Assembly: GCF_003001955.1 (NCBI RefSeq) | Contig: NZ_PVNH01000008.1 | Coordinates: forward strand, 186,001 to 250,000 | Direction: 5' to 3' | Origin: Prauserella shujinwangii | GTDB taxonomy: Bacteria > Actinomycetota > Actinomycetes > Mycobacteriales > Pseudonocardiaceae | Length of the DNA: 64,000 bases | Shown here: in pieces, positions 42,993 to 54,028 of the stretch | Layout of the letters: each line of letters starts with the position of its first letter | Numbering within the stretch: position 1 is the first letter of the stretch | The notes under the pieces: generated by a model | Databases searched by the model: none | Told to the model about the DNA's origin: nothing | The model's input: the letters and a program-made list of their open reading frames with translations, nothing else | Made by a program: the position numbers and the translations under genes

Positions 42993-44030
42993 TCAACTGC
43001 CTCCCTCGCTGCCCGCCGGTACCGCGGAGATCCGGACATCCTCTCCGCTCATGGTGACCCCTTCCACCCGCCAGCGGTGTATCTCGGTGATGGTCGACAC
43101 GCCCGCGGGGCCGAGCGCGGCCGGTCCGGCACCCAGCAGTGCGGGCGCGACGTAGGCCACGATCCGGTCGACGAGACCGGCGCGGACGAACGCGCCCGCC
43201 AGCGTCGGACCACCCTCCAGCAGCACGTCCACGGCGTCCCGCTCAGCCAGCCGCGCCAGCACCTCGGCCGGGTCGTGCGTGCGCACCAGCAGCGTCTCGG
43301 CGGCGTCGTCGAGCACGCGGGCGCCGCCGGGCACCTCCCCCGTGCCGACGACGACCCGCAGCGGCTGGCGGCCCGCGGGCTCGCCGCCGGGGCCGCGCAC
43401 GGTGAGCCACGGGTCGTCGGCCCGTACCGTGCCGGTGCCCACCACCACGGCGTCGGCGGCGGCCCGGATCGCGTGCACCTCGGCCCGGGACCCGGGGCCG
43501 GAGATCCACCTGCTGGTTCCGTCGGCGGCGGCGACCCTGCCGTCGAGGGTCGCCGCGTACTTCCACGTCACGTGCGGCCTGCCGGTGCGGGCATGGTGCA
43601 GCCAGGCCCGCAGGGGCCCGGCCGCTGCCTCCTCGGCGAGCAGCCCTCCGGCGACGTCGACGCCCGCGTCCCGCAGCACGTCGGCGCCACCCGCGGCCTG
43701 CGCGGTGGGGTCGGCGACCGCGAACCGTACGGCGGCGACCCCCGCGTCGAGCAGAGCCCCGGTGCACGGCGGCGTGCGGCCGTGGTGCGCGCACGGTTCG
43801 AGCGTCACCACCGCGGTGCCGCCCCGCGCCCGGGTCCCGGCCGCACGCAGGGCCACCACCTCCGCGTGCGGGCCACCCGGCGGCCGGGTGGCGCCCGCGC
43901 CCACGCGGTGTCCCTCCGCGTCCAGGACCACGGCCCCGACGGGCGGGTTGGGGCTGGTGGTGCCGCGCACAGCTTCGCTCAGCGCGAGCGCGTCGGCCAT
44001 GGCGGCCCGCTCGGCGGCGGTGAACCGCAC
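42993..44030 (-). CDS. ribD: Bifunctional riboflavin deaminase-reductase
   Basis: Deaminates and then reduces the pyrimidine made by GTP cyclohydrolase II. The N-terminal deaminase has zinc ligands His55, Cys80 and Cys89 (PHAEV, EPCAHHGRTPPC). The C-terminal reductase (about 150-345) carries KYAATLDGRVAA and the LLEGGPTLAGAF motif. Length 345 is normal. It starts with GTG, one base after the rpe stop region. Confidence 0.95.
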   Translation of the reverse strand: MRFTAAERAAMADALALSEAVRGTTSPNPPVGAVVLDAEGHRVGAGATRPPGGPHAEVVALRAAGTRARGGTAVVTLEPCAHHGRTPPCTGALLDAGVAAVRFAVADPTAQAAGGADVLRDAGVDVAGGLLAEEAAAGPLRAWLHHARTGRPHVTWKYAATLDGRVAAADGTSRWISGPGSRAEVHAIRAAADAVVVGTGTVRADDPWLTVRGPGGEPAGRQPLRVVVGTGEVPGGARVLDDAAETLLVRTHDPAEVLARLAERDAVDVLLEGGPTLAGAFVRAGLVDRIVAYVAPALLGAGPAALGPAGVSTITEIHRWRVEGVTMSGEDVRISAVPAGSEGGS

Positions 44031-44031
44031 G

Positions 44032-44739
<708 letters not shown>

Positions 44740-44761
44740 GGGCGCAGTGTAGAAGGCGGGG

Positions 44762-45262
44762 TCACGGCAACAGGTCGAGCACCCCGGTCCACGGCCCCTC
44801 GGCCGGGAGCCGGTGGGTGCGCACCCCGGCGTCGGCCAGCGCGGCGAGATGACCCTGCCACGCCGGGTGCCGGAACCGGCTGTCCCGCACCTGGTAGCCG
44901 ACGACGACGGTGACCCCGTCCTCGCCGAGGGCGTCGCCGAGAACGGTGAGCGCCTGGTTGTCGGCGAGCCCGAGCGCGAGCTTGGCCACCGAGTTCGCGG
45001 TGGCGGGGGCGAACAGGAACACCCCGGGATCGGGGTGCGGGCGGGGCTCGCCGGGCAGCCGCGGCGCGCTGCGCACCTCGAGGTCGGTCAGCTCGCGCAG
45101 CCGGTCCAGCTCGCCGGTGGCGGCCAGCCAGCGAGCGGTGACCGGCGTCAGCGTGATCGCCAGCCGCCAGCCCCGCGCGGCCGCGGGCGCGGCCAGCTCC
45201 GTGCGGAACCGGGTCTCCACCCCGCCGCAGGACGCCGCGACGAGCCCGAGGACACGGCTCAC
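44762..45262 (-). CDS. Flavoprotein, CoaC/UbiX-like fold
   Basis: A 166-residue putative flavin-dependent protein. It opens [15 protein letters not shown], and its [19 protein letters not shown] segment resembles VPATADLLARAAHGLADD in the CoaC half of the CoaBC protein in this same window, a flavin-binding signature of the HFCD family. The catalytic histidine and PxMN stretch of true decarboxylases are not evident, so its reaction is unknown. GTG 45262 overlaps the rsmB stop (GTGA). In M. tuberculosis rsmB and rpe are adjacent without it, as I recall. Confidence 0.68.
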   Translation of the reverse strand: MSRVLGLVAASCGGVETRFRTELAAPAAARGWRLAITLTPVTARWLAATGELDRLRELTDLEVRSAPRLPGEPRPHPDPGVFLFAPATANSVAKLALGLADNQALTVLGDALGEDGVTVVVGYQVRDSRFRHPAWQGHLAALADAGVRTHRLPAEGPWTGVLDLLP

Positions 45263-46692
45263 CGTTTGCGGGTCACGGCACAGAACATGGCGTCGGTGCC
45301 GTGCCGGTGGGGCCACAGCTGCACGTACGGACCGGGACCCAGGTGCGGCACACCGGGGAAGAGCTCGCGGGCGTCGAGCACGTCGGCCCCGCCGCGGCGG
45401 GCGGCCTCGGCGATCACGCCCTCGGTCTCGGCCAGGTGCGGGGAGCACACGACGTAGGTGACCACGCCGCCGGGCCGCACCAGGCGGTACGCGGCGGCGA
45501 GCAGCTCGCCCTGCAACCGGGTCAGCTCCGGCACGTCGGAGGGCTGCCTGCGCCAGCGCGCCTCGGGGCGGCGGCGCAGCGCGCCGAGCCCCGTGCACGG
45601 GGCGTCGACGAGCACGCGGTCGTAGCCCTCGGCCAGCCCGGGGTCGCGCCCGTCCACGACGTGCACGGTCACCGGCAGCCCCTCGGTGGCCTCCGTGACC
45701 AGGCGCGCGCGATGCGGCGCCTTCTCGACGGCGTCGACCCGCGCCCCCGACGTCGCGGCGAGCCCGCCCAGCAGCACCGCCTTGCCGCCGGGCCCGGCGC
45801 AGAGGTCCAGCCAGCGCTCGTCGCTGCCCTCGACGGCGGCGTTGGCGGCGGCGAGGGCGGCCAGCTGGCTGCCCTCGTCCTGCACGGTCGCCAGCCGCTC
45901 GCGGAGCGGTTCGGAGTCGGCCGGATCGCCGGAACCGGCGGGCAGGTGCACCCCGTACGGCGAGTACGGTGCGACCTCACCGCCGGTGACCGCGGCGAGC
46001 TCGTCGGCGCTGATCTCACCGGGACGGGCGAGCAGGTGCACCTCCGGCCTGCTGTCGTCCGCCCGCAGGGCCGCCTCGAGCTCGGCCCCGGTGTCGCCGA
46101 GTGCCTCGGCGAACGAGCGTGCGATCCAGCGCGGGTGCGCCGTGCGCAGCGCGAGGTTGCCGATCGGGTCGTCCGCCGGATCGGGCGCGAGCTCGGCGAG
46201 CCAGGCCTCCTCGTCCTTTTCGGAGACCTTGCGCAGCACGGCGTTGACGAACCCGGCCACGTGCGAGCCGGCGTCCTCCCTGGCGAGGTCCACTGTGGAG
46301 GACACCGCGGAGTGCTCGGGCACACGGGTCCGCAGGAGCTGGTAGGTGCCCAGCCGCAACGCGTCGAGCACCGTGGAGTCCACCTTGGACAGCTCCCGCT
46401 CGAGGCAGGCGCCGATGACGGCGTCCAGCAGTCCCCGCGCCCGCGCGGCGCCGTACGCGAGTTCGGTGGCGAACGCGGCGTCGCGCCCGGTGATGCGGCG
46501 AGTGCGCAGCAGCTCGGGCAGCACGAGGTTGGCGTAGGCGTCGCGCTCGCTGACGGCGCGCAGGACGTCCAGTGCGGCCCGGCGCGCGGGGTCGGTGGCG
46601 GGTGGCTTGCGCGGCGTCTCCCTGCGGGATTCCGGCCGCCTGCGCGGCGGCCGCGACGGCTTGGCGGGCCTGCGGTCCCTGCCGGGTGTCAT
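45259..46692 (-). CDS. rsmB: 16S rRNA (cytosine-967-C5)-methyltransferase
   Basis: Sun/Fmu-type enzyme that methylates C967 of 16S rRNA. The 477-residue protein has a basic N-terminal tail (about 1-30), a NusB-like RNA-binding domain (about 30-165) and the methyltransferase domain with SAM-binding LCAGPGGKA, the motif IV cysteine in [15 protein letters not shown] and the motif VI cysteine in [11 protein letters not shown]. The start overlaps the fmt stop (ATGA). Confidence 0.93.
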   Translation of the reverse strand: MTPGRDRRPAKPSRPPRRRPESRRETPRKPPATDPARRAALDVLRAVSERDAYANLVLPELLRTRRITGRDAAFATELAYGAARARGLLDAVIGACLERELSKVDSTVLDALRLGTYQLLRTRVPEHSAVSSTVDLAREDAGSHVAGFVNAVLRKVSEKDEEAWLAELAPDPADDPIGNLALRTAHPRWIARSFAEALGDTGAELEAALRADDSRPEVHLLARPGEISADELAAVTGGEVAPYSPYGVHLPAGSGDPADSEPLRERLATVQDEGSQLAALAAANAAVEGSDERWLDLCAGPGGKAVLLGGLAATSGARVDAVEKAPHRARLVTEATEGLPVTVHVVDGRDPGLAEGYDRVLVDAPCTGLGALRRRPEARWRRQPSDVPELTRLQGELLAAAYRLVRPGGVVTYVVCSPHLAETEGVIAEAARRGGADVLDARELFPGVPHLGPGPYVQLWPHRHGTDAMFCAVTRKR

Positions 46693-47624
46693 GTCAGGCG
46701 TTCTCCTCGCTCGATCCTGCTGCCGCGCGCCCAGTCGGTGGCCGCCATCCGCTTCTTGCCCTGCGCCTGCACCGCACCGAGCCGCACCGGGGTGGTCGCG
46801 GTGCCCGCCAGCACGCGTTCGCGTTCGACGAGCAGCTCGCCGGGCGGCAGCGCGGGCGCGCCCGCGGGCTCGGTGAGCTCGACCGGGCCCAGCTTGAGGC
46901 GTTCGCCGCGGAACCCGGCCCACGCCCCCGGCTCCGGGGTCATCGCCCGCACGTGCCGGTCGACGGCCACGGCGGGCTGGTCGAAGGCCACCCGCGCGTC
47001 GGCGACGGTGACCTTGGGCGCGTAGCTGACGCCGTCCGCGGGTTGCGGCACGGCCTCCAGCGAGCCGTCCTCGATACCGTCCATCGTGGAGAGCAGGAGC
47101 CGCGCGCCGGAGGTCGCGAGCCGGTCCAGCAGCTGCCCCGCCGTATCGGTGGGCCCGATCTTCTCGGTGACGACGCCGAAGACGGGTCCGGCGTCGAGCT
47201 CGGGCACGATCCGGAACGTGGACGCGCCGGTGATCTCGTCCCCCGCCCTGATCGCGGCCTGCACCGGCGCCGCGCCACGCCACGCGGGCAGCAGCGAGAA
47301 GTGCAGGTTCACCCAGCCGTGGCGCGGTACGTCGAGCGCGCGCTGCGGCAGCAGGGCCCCGTAGGCGACGACGGGGCAGGCGTCGGGCGCGAGCTCGGCC
47401 AGCCGGGCGAGGAAGTCCGGGTCCCCGGCTCTGGGCGGGGTGAGCACCTCGATGCCGTGCTCGTCGGCGAGCGCGCCCACGGGCGAGCGGACGAGCCTGC
47501 GGCCACGCCCCGCGGGGGCGTCCGGGCGGGTCACCACGGCGGCGACCTCGTGCCTGGCGGAGTCGATCAGGGCACGCAGGGAGGGCAGGGCGGCCTCGGG
47601 CGTGCCGGCGAACACGAGCCTCAT
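46689..47624 (-). CDS. fmt: Methionyl-tRNA formyltransferase
   Basis: Formylates initiator methionyl-tRNA. The 311-residue protein has [12 protein letters not shown] at the start, the catalytic [15 protein letters not shown] with the active-site histidine, and [21 protein letters not shown] 47624 gives the canonical N-terminus. The frame stays open through the upstream repeat to 47774, but that extension is not homologous to fmt. Confidence 0.96.
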   Translation of the reverse strand: MRLVFAGTPEAALPSLRALIDSARHEVAAVVTRPDAPAGRGRRLVRSPVGALADEHGIEVLTPPRAGDPDFLARLAELAPDACPVVAYGALLPQRALDVPRHGWVNLHFSLLPAWRGAAPVQAAIRAGDEITGASTFRIVPELDAGPVFGVVTEKIGPTDTAGQLLDRLATSGARLLLSTMDGIEDGSLEAVPQPADGVSYAPKVTVADARVAFDQPAVAVDRHVRAMTPEPGAWAGFRGERLKLGPVELTEPAGAPALPPGELLVERERVLAGTATTPVRLGAVQAQGKKRMAATDWARGSRIERGERLT

Positions 47625-47700
47625 CGGCGGTCCGAGGGGGCGGGGAAGACGAACATCACCGGCCAGTCTAGAGCGCCACCCCCACCCGCTCCGCGCGAAG

Positions 47701-47783
47701 CTCCCCAATGTGGCATTGGGTACGTCCAACGCACCGGATGCCACATTGGTGGCACCCGACGCAACGAATGCCACATTGGGGAG
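47701..47783. repeat. Palindromic repeat between priA and fmt, TGCCACATT type
   Basis: Perfect 17-bp arms (47701-47717 and 47767-47783, CTCCCCAATGTGGCATT and its complement) enclose an extra half-site GATGCCACATTGG and a degenerate core GTACGTCCAACGCAC. It begins ten bases after the priA stop and precedes fmt, which is on the same strand. Confidence 0.85.
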
Positions 47784-47792
47784 CCCGGCGGC

Positions 47793-49898
47793 TCAGACGA
47801 GGTCGAGGGGGTCGAGCTGGATGCGCACCGGCGCGGTCTCCTTGCGGGCGTCGCGCAGCACCTTCACCGCGTGCGCGGCCGCGGCCAGCGCCCTGCCGTC
47901 CGGGCGGGGCACCCGCACCAGCGCGCGTTCCCGCTCGGCGCGGCCGTCGTCGTCCACCTCGCCGAGTGGCACGGGGCCGAGCACCTCGGCCGACTCCGGC
48001 AGCGCGATCTCGTCGAGCAGCGTCGCCACCGCCTCGGGGGCACCCTCGACGCTCGCCATCCGGACCGCGGGCGGGAAGCCGAGCTCCCGCCGCTCGGCGA
48101 GCTCCAGCTCGGCGTGCCACGCGGCGTCCCACCGCACCAGTGCCTGCACCGGCTGCAGCCCGGCGTCGGCCCCCACGATCACGCGCCCGCCGTCGCGCGC
48201 GGGGCGCACCAGCCCCGCGGCCGCCATCCAGCGGCGCAGCGTCTCCTCCGCCGCCCGCAGGTCCTGGCGGCCGAGCAGGGCCCAGCCGTCGAGCAGCAGC
48301 GCCGCGCCGTAACCGCCGTCCGCGACCGGCTCGGCGCCCGGGGTGGCCACGACCAGCGCGGCCGAGGCGGGCACGGTGGCGAGCACCTCGCTGCCACCCG
48401 AGGTGCGCACCGGCACGCCGGGGAACGCGCGGCCCAGTTCCTCCGCCGTCCGCTTGGCCCCCACGACGACCGCGCGCAGCCGCGGCGAGCCGCACGCCGG
48501 GCAGCGGTAGGCGGCGTCGGTGACGCCGCACCACCGGCAGCTCGGCGGTCTCGGCACGCCGCCGTCCCCGCCGGGCACCAGCAGCGGTCCCGCGCACCGG
48601 CGGCAGCGCGCGGGGGTGCGGCAGTGCCCGCACGCCAGCCCGGGCACGTAGCCACGGCGGGGCACCTGCACGAGCACGGGCGCGCCCGCGGCGAGCCCCT
48701 GCCGGGCGGCCTCGAACGCGACGGCGGGCAGCCGGGCCGCCCTGGCCGCCTCGTCCCTGGCGATGTCGAAGTCCTCGCCCGTCGGCGTGACGCGCGGGGC
48801 GGCGGCGCGCACCTCGGCGCGGTCGGCGACCACCGGGTGGGCCCAGCCGGACTCCACGAGCAGCTGCGCCTCCGCCGTGCGGGCGAACCCGGCGACGAGC
48901 AGCGAGGCGCGGTCGGCGTGGGCGCGCAGCACGAGCACGTCGCGGACGTGCGGGTACGGCATGTGCGGGTCGACGTGCAGGTCGTCACCGTCGTCCCACA
49001 CGACGTAGAGCGCGGGATCGGCGACCGGGGCGAACATCGCGGCCCGGGTGCCCACGACGATCCGCACGGCTCCGCGCAGCACGGCGAGCCACCGCCGGTA
49101 CCGTTCGGCGGGGCCGAGGTCGGCCGACAGCGCCACCACCGCGTCCGGCCCGGCGAGGTCCGCGCACGCGGCGTGCAACCGGGTGACGTCGCGATGGTCG
49201 GGCACCACGAGCACCGCGCCCCGGCCACCCGCGGCCACGGTGGTGGCGGCCTCCGCGAGCCGGGCGGGCCAGTCCTCCCCCGGCAGCGCCTGCCACACCG
49301 CGTGCGCCGTCCGGCCCTCGCGCAGCGCGTCGACGAGCGCGGGCCCCCTCGGGTACCGCCCCCACCCGGCCGCCTCGGGCCGCGGCGGCGGGGCGGCGGG
49401 GTCCCTCGGCGGCTCGGCCTCGGTCTTCGCGTGCCGGGGCGGCACGGCCAGCCGGAGCACGTCGATCAGCATGCCGCCGTAGCGTTCGGCCACGGCCCGG
49501 CAGTGCGCGGCCAGCCGGGGCGGCAGGACGGGTTCACTGGAGGTGACCCGTTCCAGGAACGCCAGCCTGCCCTCGTGCTCGGTGGTCGCGGCGCGGTCGA
49601 GCAGGAAGCCGTCGACCAGCTGGCCCGCGAAGCGCACCCGCACCCGGCAGCCGGGCACCGCGGCCTCGTCCAGCTCCCGGGGCACCTGGTAGTCGAACGT
49701 GCGGTCCAGGTGCGCCAGCGGGACGTCGACGACCACCCGGGCGATCGGGTCGGTGTCCGCGGGCTGCCGCTGGCCCTTGCCCTTTCCCCTGCCCTTGTTC
49801 CCGGAGCGGCCGCCGGCGCGCTCGCGCGCGGCCTGCCGGGTCCGCTCGGGCCCGGACGACGGCAGGTCCCACAGGGGGGAGGTCTCCTGGCGGCTCAC
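47793..49898 (-). CDS. priA: Primosomal protein N' (PriA) lacking helicase motifs
   Basis: PriA-like replication-restart protein, 701 residues. The N-terminal DNA-binding domain (about 50-150) is present and the eight zinc-binding cysteines are intact (C423, C426, C432, C435, C454, C457, C466, C469). However, the Walker A region reads ALPGEDW near residue 204 where a GSGKT loop is expected, and Walker B reads WDDGDD (301-306) where DEEH is expected. It should not hydrolyse ATP as a helicase. Actinobacterial PriA proteins are known to be degenerate in this way. A Lys/Gly-rich linker occupies residues 28-46. GTG start. Confidence 0.9.
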   Translation of the reverse strand: MSRQETSPLWDLPSSGPERTRQAARERAGGRSGNKGRGKGKGQRQPADTDPIARVVVDVPLAHLDRTFDYQVPRELDEAAVPGCRVRVRFAGQLVDGFLLDRAATTEHEGRLAFLERVTSSEPVLPPRLAAHCRAVAERYGGMLIDVLRLAVPPRHAKTEAEPPRDPAAPPPRPEAAGWGRYPRGPALVDALREGRTAHAVWQALPGEDWPARLAEAATTVAAGGRGAVLVVPDHRDVTRLHAACADLAGPDAVVALSADLGPAERYRRWLAVLRGAVRIVVGTRAAMFAPVADPALYVVWDDGDDLHVDPHMPYPHVRDVLVLRAHADRASLLVAGFARTAEAQLLVESGWAHPVVADRAEVRAAAPRVTPTGEDFDIARDEAARAARLPAVAFEAARQGLAAGAPVLVQVPRRGYVPGLACGHCRTPARCRRCAGPLLVPGGDGGVPRPPSCRWCGVTDAAYRCPACGSPRLRAVVVGAKRTAEELGRAFPGVPVRTSGGSEVLATVPASAALVVATPGAEPVADGGYGAALLLDGWALLGRQDLRAAEETLRRWMAAAGLVRPARDGGRVIVGADAGLQPVQALVRWDAAWHAELELAERRELGFPPAVRMASVEGAPEAVATLLDEIALPESAEVLGPVPLGEVDDDGRAERERALVRVPRPDGRALAAAAHAVKVLRDARKETAPVRIQLDPLDLV

Positions 49899-49921
49899 GC
49901 CCCGAGGTGTACCAGAGACGC

Positions 49922-51121
49922 TCAGGCGCCCACCGCGCGGCGCAGCTCCGCCACCCGGTCGGTGCGCTCCCAGGGCAGGTCGAGCTCGGGCCGGCCGAAG
50001 TGGCCGTACGCCGAGGTGGCGGCGTAGATCGGCCGCAGCAGGTCGAGGTCGCGGATGATCGCGGCCGGGCGCAGGTCGAACACCTCGTCGATCGCGGCCT
50101 GGATCTTGAGCGGGTCGACCGTCTCGGTGCCGAAGGTCTCGACGAACAGGCCCACCGGCGCCGCCTTGCCGATCGCGTAGGCGACCTGCACCTCCACCCG
50201 GGTGGCAAGGCCCGCGGAGACCACGTTCTTCGCCACCCAGCGCATCGCGTACGCGGCCGAACGGTCCACCTTCGACGGGTCCTTGCCGGAGAACGCGCCA
50301 CCACCGTGCCGCGCCATGCCGCCGTAGGTGTCGACGATGATCTTGCGGCCGGTCAGGCCCGCGTCACCCATCGGGCCGCCGATGACGAACCGGCCGGTGG
50401 GGTTCACCAGCAGCCGCACGTCCTCGCTGTCCAGCTCCAGCCGCCGCAGCTCGGGGGCGACGACGTGCTCGCGGATGTCGACGCCGAGCATGGAGTCCAG
50501 GTCGATGCCGTCGGCGTGCTGGGTCGACACCACGACGGTGTCGAGCCGCACGGCCTGCTCCCCCGCGTACTCGATGGTCACCTGGGTCTTGCCGTCCGGG
50601 CGCAGGTACGGCAGCACGCCTTCCTTGCGCACGGCGGCCAGCCGCTGCGACAGCCGGTGCGCCAGCGCGATCGGCAGCGGCATCAGCTCCGGCGTGTCGG
50701 AGCACGCGTAGCCGAACATCAGGCCCTGGTCGCCCGCGCCCTGCTTGTCCAGGTCGTCCAGGGCGTCTTCCAACCGCGACTCGTACGCGGTGTCCACGCC
50801 CTGCGCGATGTCCGGCGACTGCGCGCCGATGGCGATGTTCACGCCGCAGGAGTTGCCGTCGAAGCCCTTGGCCGAGGAGTCGTAGCCGATACGCAGGATC
50901 ACCTCGCGCACGATCGCCGGGATGTCGGCGTAGGCCTCGGTGGTCACCTCGCCCGCGACGTGCACCTGGCCGGTGGTCACGAGCGTCTCGACGGCCACCC
51001 GGCTGCGCGGGTCCTTGCCGAGCAGGCTGTCCAGAATGGAGTCGCTGATCGCGTCGCAGATCTTGTCCGGATGACCTTCGGTCACCGACTCCGAAGTGAA
51101 CAGCCTGCGGTTCGCGGTCAC
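49922..51121 (-). CDS. metK: S-adenosylmethionine synthetase
   Basis: Makes SAM from methionine and ATP. The 399-residue protein has [15 protein letters not shown] at the N-terminus, the [12 protein letters not shown] motif and the phosphate-binding [19 protein letters not shown] 51121 was chosen because GAGGA lies five bases upstream; GTG 51133 would add four residues but has a poorly spaced site. I see no SAM riboswitch in the 92 bases before it. Confidence 0.96.
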   Translation of the reverse strand: MTANRRLFTSESVTEGHPDKICDAISDSILDSLLGKDPRSRVAVETLVTTGQVHVAGEVTTEAYADIPAIVREVILRIGYDSSAKGFDGNSCGVNIAIGAQSPDIAQGVDTAYESRLEDALDDLDKQGAGDQGLMFGYACSDTPELMPLPIALAHRLSQRLAAVRKEGVLPYLRPDGKTQVTIEYAGEQAVRLDTVVVSTQHADGIDLDSMLGVDIREHVVAPELRRLELDSEDVRLLVNPTGRFVIGGPMGDAGLTGRKIIVDTYGGMARHGGGAFSGKDPSKVDRSAAYAMRWVAKNVVSAGLATRVEVQVAYAIGKAAPVGLFVETFGTETVDPLKIQAAIDEVFDLRPAAIIRDLDLLRPIYAATSAYGHFGRPELDLPWERTDRVAELRRAVGA

Positions 51122-51213
51122 GACGATCCTCACATCCCTCGGTTCACGGACCCGGCCTGCCCGGCCACGGTGAAGTCGCTCGGGTCAGTCTACGTGTTAC
51201 GCCGTCCGAGTAG

Positions 51214-52437
51214 TCACCGTCTCAGGGACTGGAACACCACGTCCCACAGTGTGGCAGCCAGTTGCGATTTCGAACCGAGCGGCAGTTTCCGCTCCTCGCC
51301 GTCCGCCGACAGCAGCCAGCCGGTGTTCTCCTCGACCTCGAAGGCCCTGCCCTCACCGACGGCGTTGACCACCAGCAGGTCGCAGCCCTTGCGCGCGAGC
51401 TTGCGCCGGGCGTGGTCGAGCACCCCGCCCCGCTCGTCACCGGTCTCGGCGGCGAAGCCGACGATCAGCTGGCCGGGCCGCCGGTCGGCGACGAGACCGG
51501 CGAGGATGTCCGGGTTGCGGGCCAGCGTGACGACGGGCGCGGAACCGTCGTCGGCCTTCTTGATCTTGTGCTCGGCGAGGCTCTCGGGCCGGAAGTCGGC
51601 GACCGCGGCCGCCATCACCACGACATCCGCGTCCGCGGCGGCCGTCCGCACGGCCTTGCCGAGCTGCTCGGCGGTGGACACGGACACCAGGTCGACCCCC
51701 GCGGGCTCGGGCAGCGCCAGGGTGTGCGCGGCCACCAGCGTCACCGCGGCGCCACGCTGGGCCGCGACCCTGGCCAGCGCGTAGCCCTGCTTGCCGGACG
51801 ACCGGTTGCCCAGGTAGCGCACCGGGTCGAGCGGCTCCCGCGTGCCACCCGCCGACACGACCACCCGCACGCCCTCCAGATCACGCGGCAGCGCGTCGGG
51901 CCGTGCCAGCAGCAGCCGGGCGACGTCGAGGATCTCGCGCGGGTCGGCGAGCCTGCCCTTGCCGGTGTCGGCGCCGGTCAGCCTGCCCGAATCGGGCTCG
52001 GTGACCACGGCGCCCCGCGAGCGCAGCAGCGCGACGTTGTCCCGAGTGGCCGGGTGCTCCCACATCTCGGTGTGCATCGCGGGGAAGAACGCGACCGGGC
52101 AGCGCGCGGTGAGCAGCGTGTTGGTCAGCAGGTCGTCGGCGAGCCCGTGCGCCGCCCGCGCCAGCAGATCGGCGGTGGCGGGCACGACGAGCACGAGGTC
52201 GGCGTCCTTCCCGACGCGCACGTGCTGGACGTCGGGCACCTCGGTGAACACGCCGGTGTGCACGGGATGCCCGGACAGTGCCTCGAAGGTGGCGGCGCCG
52301 ACGAACCGCAGCGCGGCCTCGGTGGGCACGACCCGGACGTCGTGGCCGGACTCGGTGAGCCCGCGCAGCACCTCGCACGCCTTGTAGGCCGCGATGCCCC
52401 CGCCGACGCCGAGGACGACCCGGGGCCTGCGGTCCAC
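51214..52437 (-). CDS. coaBC: Bifunctional phosphopantothenoylcysteine decarboxylase/synthetase
   Basis: Two consecutive steps of coenzyme A synthesis. The N-terminal CoaC flavoprotein domain (about 1-180) starts VVLGVGGGIAAYKACE and includes VPATADLLARAAHGLADD and PAMHTEMWEHPAT, with His where E. coli has Asn, as I recall for actinobacteria. The C-terminal CoaB domain shows VVSAGGTREPLDPVRYLGNRSSGKQG and VMAAAVADFRP. It follows rpoZ by seven bases. Confidence 0.95.
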   Translation of the reverse strand: MDRRPRVVLGVGGGIAAYKACEVLRGLTESGHDVRVVPTEAALRFVGAATFEALSGHPVHTGVFTEVPDVQHVRVGKDADLVLVVPATADLLARAAHGLADDLLTNTLLTARCPVAFFPAMHTEMWEHPATRDNVALLRSRGAVVTEPDSGRLTGADTGKGRLADPREILDVARLLLARPDALPRDLEGVRVVVSAGGTREPLDPVRYLGNRSSGKQGYALARVAAQRGAAVTLVAAHTLALPEPAGVDLVSVSTAEQLGKAVRTAAADADVVVMAAAVADFRPESLAEHKIKKADDGSAPVVTLARNPDILAGLVADRRPGQLIVGFAAETGDERGGVLDHARRKLARKGCDLLVVNAVGEGRAFEVEENTGWLLSADGEERKLPLGSKSQLAATLWDVVFQSLRR

Positions 52438-52444
52438 CGGGGCG

Positions 52445-52720
52445 CTACTCGCCTTCGGTGTGCTCGAGCAGCCCGGCGTGGATCTCGCGCAGGGCGATCG
52501 ACAGCGGCTTCTCCCGCGGGCCCGGCTCGACGAGCGGCCCCACGTACTCGAGCAGGCCCTCGCCGAGCTGCGCGTAGTAGTCGTTGATCTGGCGGGCGCG
52601 CTTGGCCGAGTAGATCACCAGCGCGTACTTGGAGCTGACCTTCTCGAGCAGGTCGTCGATGGGCGGGTTGGTGATGCCCTCGAGCTGCTCGCTCTGGGCA
52701 CCCAACGTAATCGAGGTCAC
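52445..52720 (-). CDS. rpoZ: RNA polymerase omega subunit
   Basis: Small subunit that helps assemble RNA polymerase. The 91-residue protein has the typical N-terminal [29 protein letters not shown] region and an acidic tail. GTG 52720 was chosen because GGAG lies eight bases upstream; a TTG two codons earlier is too close to that site. It lies between gmk and coaBC. Confidence 0.95.
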   Translation of the reverse strand: MTSITLGAQSEQLEGITNPPIDDLLEKVSSKYALVIYSAKRARQINDYYAQLGEGLLEYVGPLVEPGPREKPLSIALREIHAGLLEHTEGE

Positions 52721-52738
52721 TCGCAATGCTCCGATTCG

Positions 52739-53389
52739 TCAGGAGGGAGGGTGTTCGCCGGACACCAAGCTTAGCAACCGCCTCGCGGCGGCCCGCACGT
52801 CGTCGTTGACGACCTGCGCGTCGAACTCCCCGGCCGCCGCGAGCTCGCGCTCCGCCTCGGCCAGCCGGGCCTGGACGGCGTCGTCACGCTCCGTGCCCCT
52901 GCCCGTGAGCCTGCCGACGAGCTCGCCCCACGACGGCGGCAGCAACATCACCAGCTGGGCGTCGGGCATGGCCTGGCGCACCTGACGAGCGCCCTGCAGC
53001 TCGATCTCCAGCACGGCGGGCCGCCCGGACGCGAGCGCCGACTCGACGGGCGCCCTTGGCGTGCCGTAGCAGTTGCCCGCGAACTCGGCGTGCTCCAGCA
53101 GCTCGCCCTTGGCCACCATGGCGTCGAACGTCGCACGGTCGATGAAGTGGTAGTGCTCGCCGTCGACCTCACCCGGCCGGGGCGCACGGGTGGTGACGGA
53201 GACGCTGAAGAAGACACCGGGGTCGAGGCGCCGCAGCTCGGCCACCACGCTGGACTTGCCGACCCCGGAGGGACCCGACACGACGGTGAGCCGGGGCCGG
53301 GAGAGACCTCCCGGCGCCGGCTCACCGCCTGCCGGCTTGCCGGCGCGCGCGCCGGCCTGGATCGAGCCGCGGTTGTCCTGCTCGCTCAC
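52739..53389 (-). CDS. gmk: Guanylate kinase
   Basis: Phosphorylates GMP to GDP. The 216-residue protein has a 30-residue Gly/Ala/Pro-rich extension before the P-loop [10 protein letters not shown] (about 38-47), then the GMP-binding [17 protein letters not shown] and the [12 protein letters not shown] strand. GTG 53389 overlaps the mihF stop by four bases, so the two are translationally coupled. Confidence 0.95.
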   Translation of the reverse strand: MSEQDNRGSIQAGARAGKPAGGEPAPGGLSRPRLTVVSGPSGVGKSSVVAELRRLDPGVFFSVSVTTRAPRPGEVDGEHYHFIDRATFDAMVAKGELLEHAEFAGNCYGTPRAPVESALASGRPAVLEIELQGARQVRQAMPDAQLVMLLPPSWGELVGRLTGRGTERDDAVQARLAEAERELAAAGEFDAQVVNDDVRAAARRLLSLVSGEHPPS

Positions 53390-53703
53390 TCGCCGCTGAA
53401 CTCGGCGAGCAGCGCCTTGCGCTGCCGGTCGCCGAGGCCGCGCAGCCGACGGCTGGAAGCGATCTCGAGACGCTCCATCGTCTGCTGCGCACGCACCTTG
53501 CCCACGCCCGGCAGGGCCTCCAGCAGAGCGGAGACCTTCATCTTGCCGAGGACCTCGTCCTCGTCGGCCTGCTTCAGCACGTCGGCGAGGGTCGTACCGC
53601 CGCGCTTGAGCCGTTCCTTGAGCTCCGCGCGGGCGCGACGGGCGGCGGCGGCCTTCTCCAGCGCCGCAGCACGCTGTTCCTCGGTGAGCTGGGGAAGTGC
53701 CAC
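53386..53703 (-). CDS. mihF: Integration host factor, actinobacterial type (mIHF/sIHF)
   Basis: Abundant nucleoid-associated DNA-binding protein of actinobacteria, unrelated in sequence to E. coli IHF. The 105-residue protein has a basic N-terminal helix ([21 protein letters not shown]) and a helix-two-turns-helix DNA-binding motif ([20 protein letters not shown]). GTG 53703 has GGAGG five bases upstream. It leads the run mihF-gmk-rpoZ-coaBC-metK. Confidence 0.96.
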   Translation of the reverse strand: MALPQLTEEQRAAALEKAAAARRARAELKERLKRGGTTLADVLKQADEDEVLGKMKVSALLEALPGVGKVRAQQTMERLEIASSRRLRGLGDRQRKALLAEFSGE

Positions 53704-54028
53704 GTTTTCCTCCGGTATTACTCAAAATTCTGGGTGGGTGTGGCGACCGTACCCACCCTTGACCTGGACCCACAATGCGGGGTGTGCGCTGACCGGAACG
53801 CGGAGTACGCCATCTGGCGCAACTCGCGCACGGCCCGGTCGCGCCGCGGCTGGGCGCCGTGGCGCGGCCAGAGACGACCCTACTCACATTCGCTCGCCGG
53901 TTCTCGGCTCACTTCCTGTGAATCCGGTTTCCGGGTCTCGCTTCCGAAACCCCGCCTTACGCCACGCCGGTCAGCGTAGTGCAAGATCAACTTGGGCGTG
54001 GACCTCGGTGGGAGCGTTCCGTCGCGCG
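53704..54028. other. Intergenic region upstream of mihF
   Basis: This 325-base stretch separates pyrF from mihF. On the minus strand a TTGTGG hexamer followed 18 bases later by TACGGT, ending about 45 bases before mihF, is a weak promoter candidate. An imperfect repeat of TTCCG-type motifs occurs near 53930-53955. The open frame at 53734-53979 on the plus strand has no ribosome site or recognisable product. No RNA gene could be identified. Confidence 0.35.

Noticed and set aside
44740-44761. FMN riboswitch before the rib genes
   Set aside because: The rib genes are joined to upstream genes by overlaps or very short gaps, leaving no room for an aptamer.
51122-51213. SAM riboswitch before metK
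   Set aside because: The 92-base gap has no recognisable SAM-I or other aptamer pattern.
53734-53979. A small plus-strand gene in the mihF upstream region
   Set aside because: The 81-codon frame has no ribosome site, no recognisable domain and an Arg/Pro/Ser-rich product typical of random GC-rich frames.
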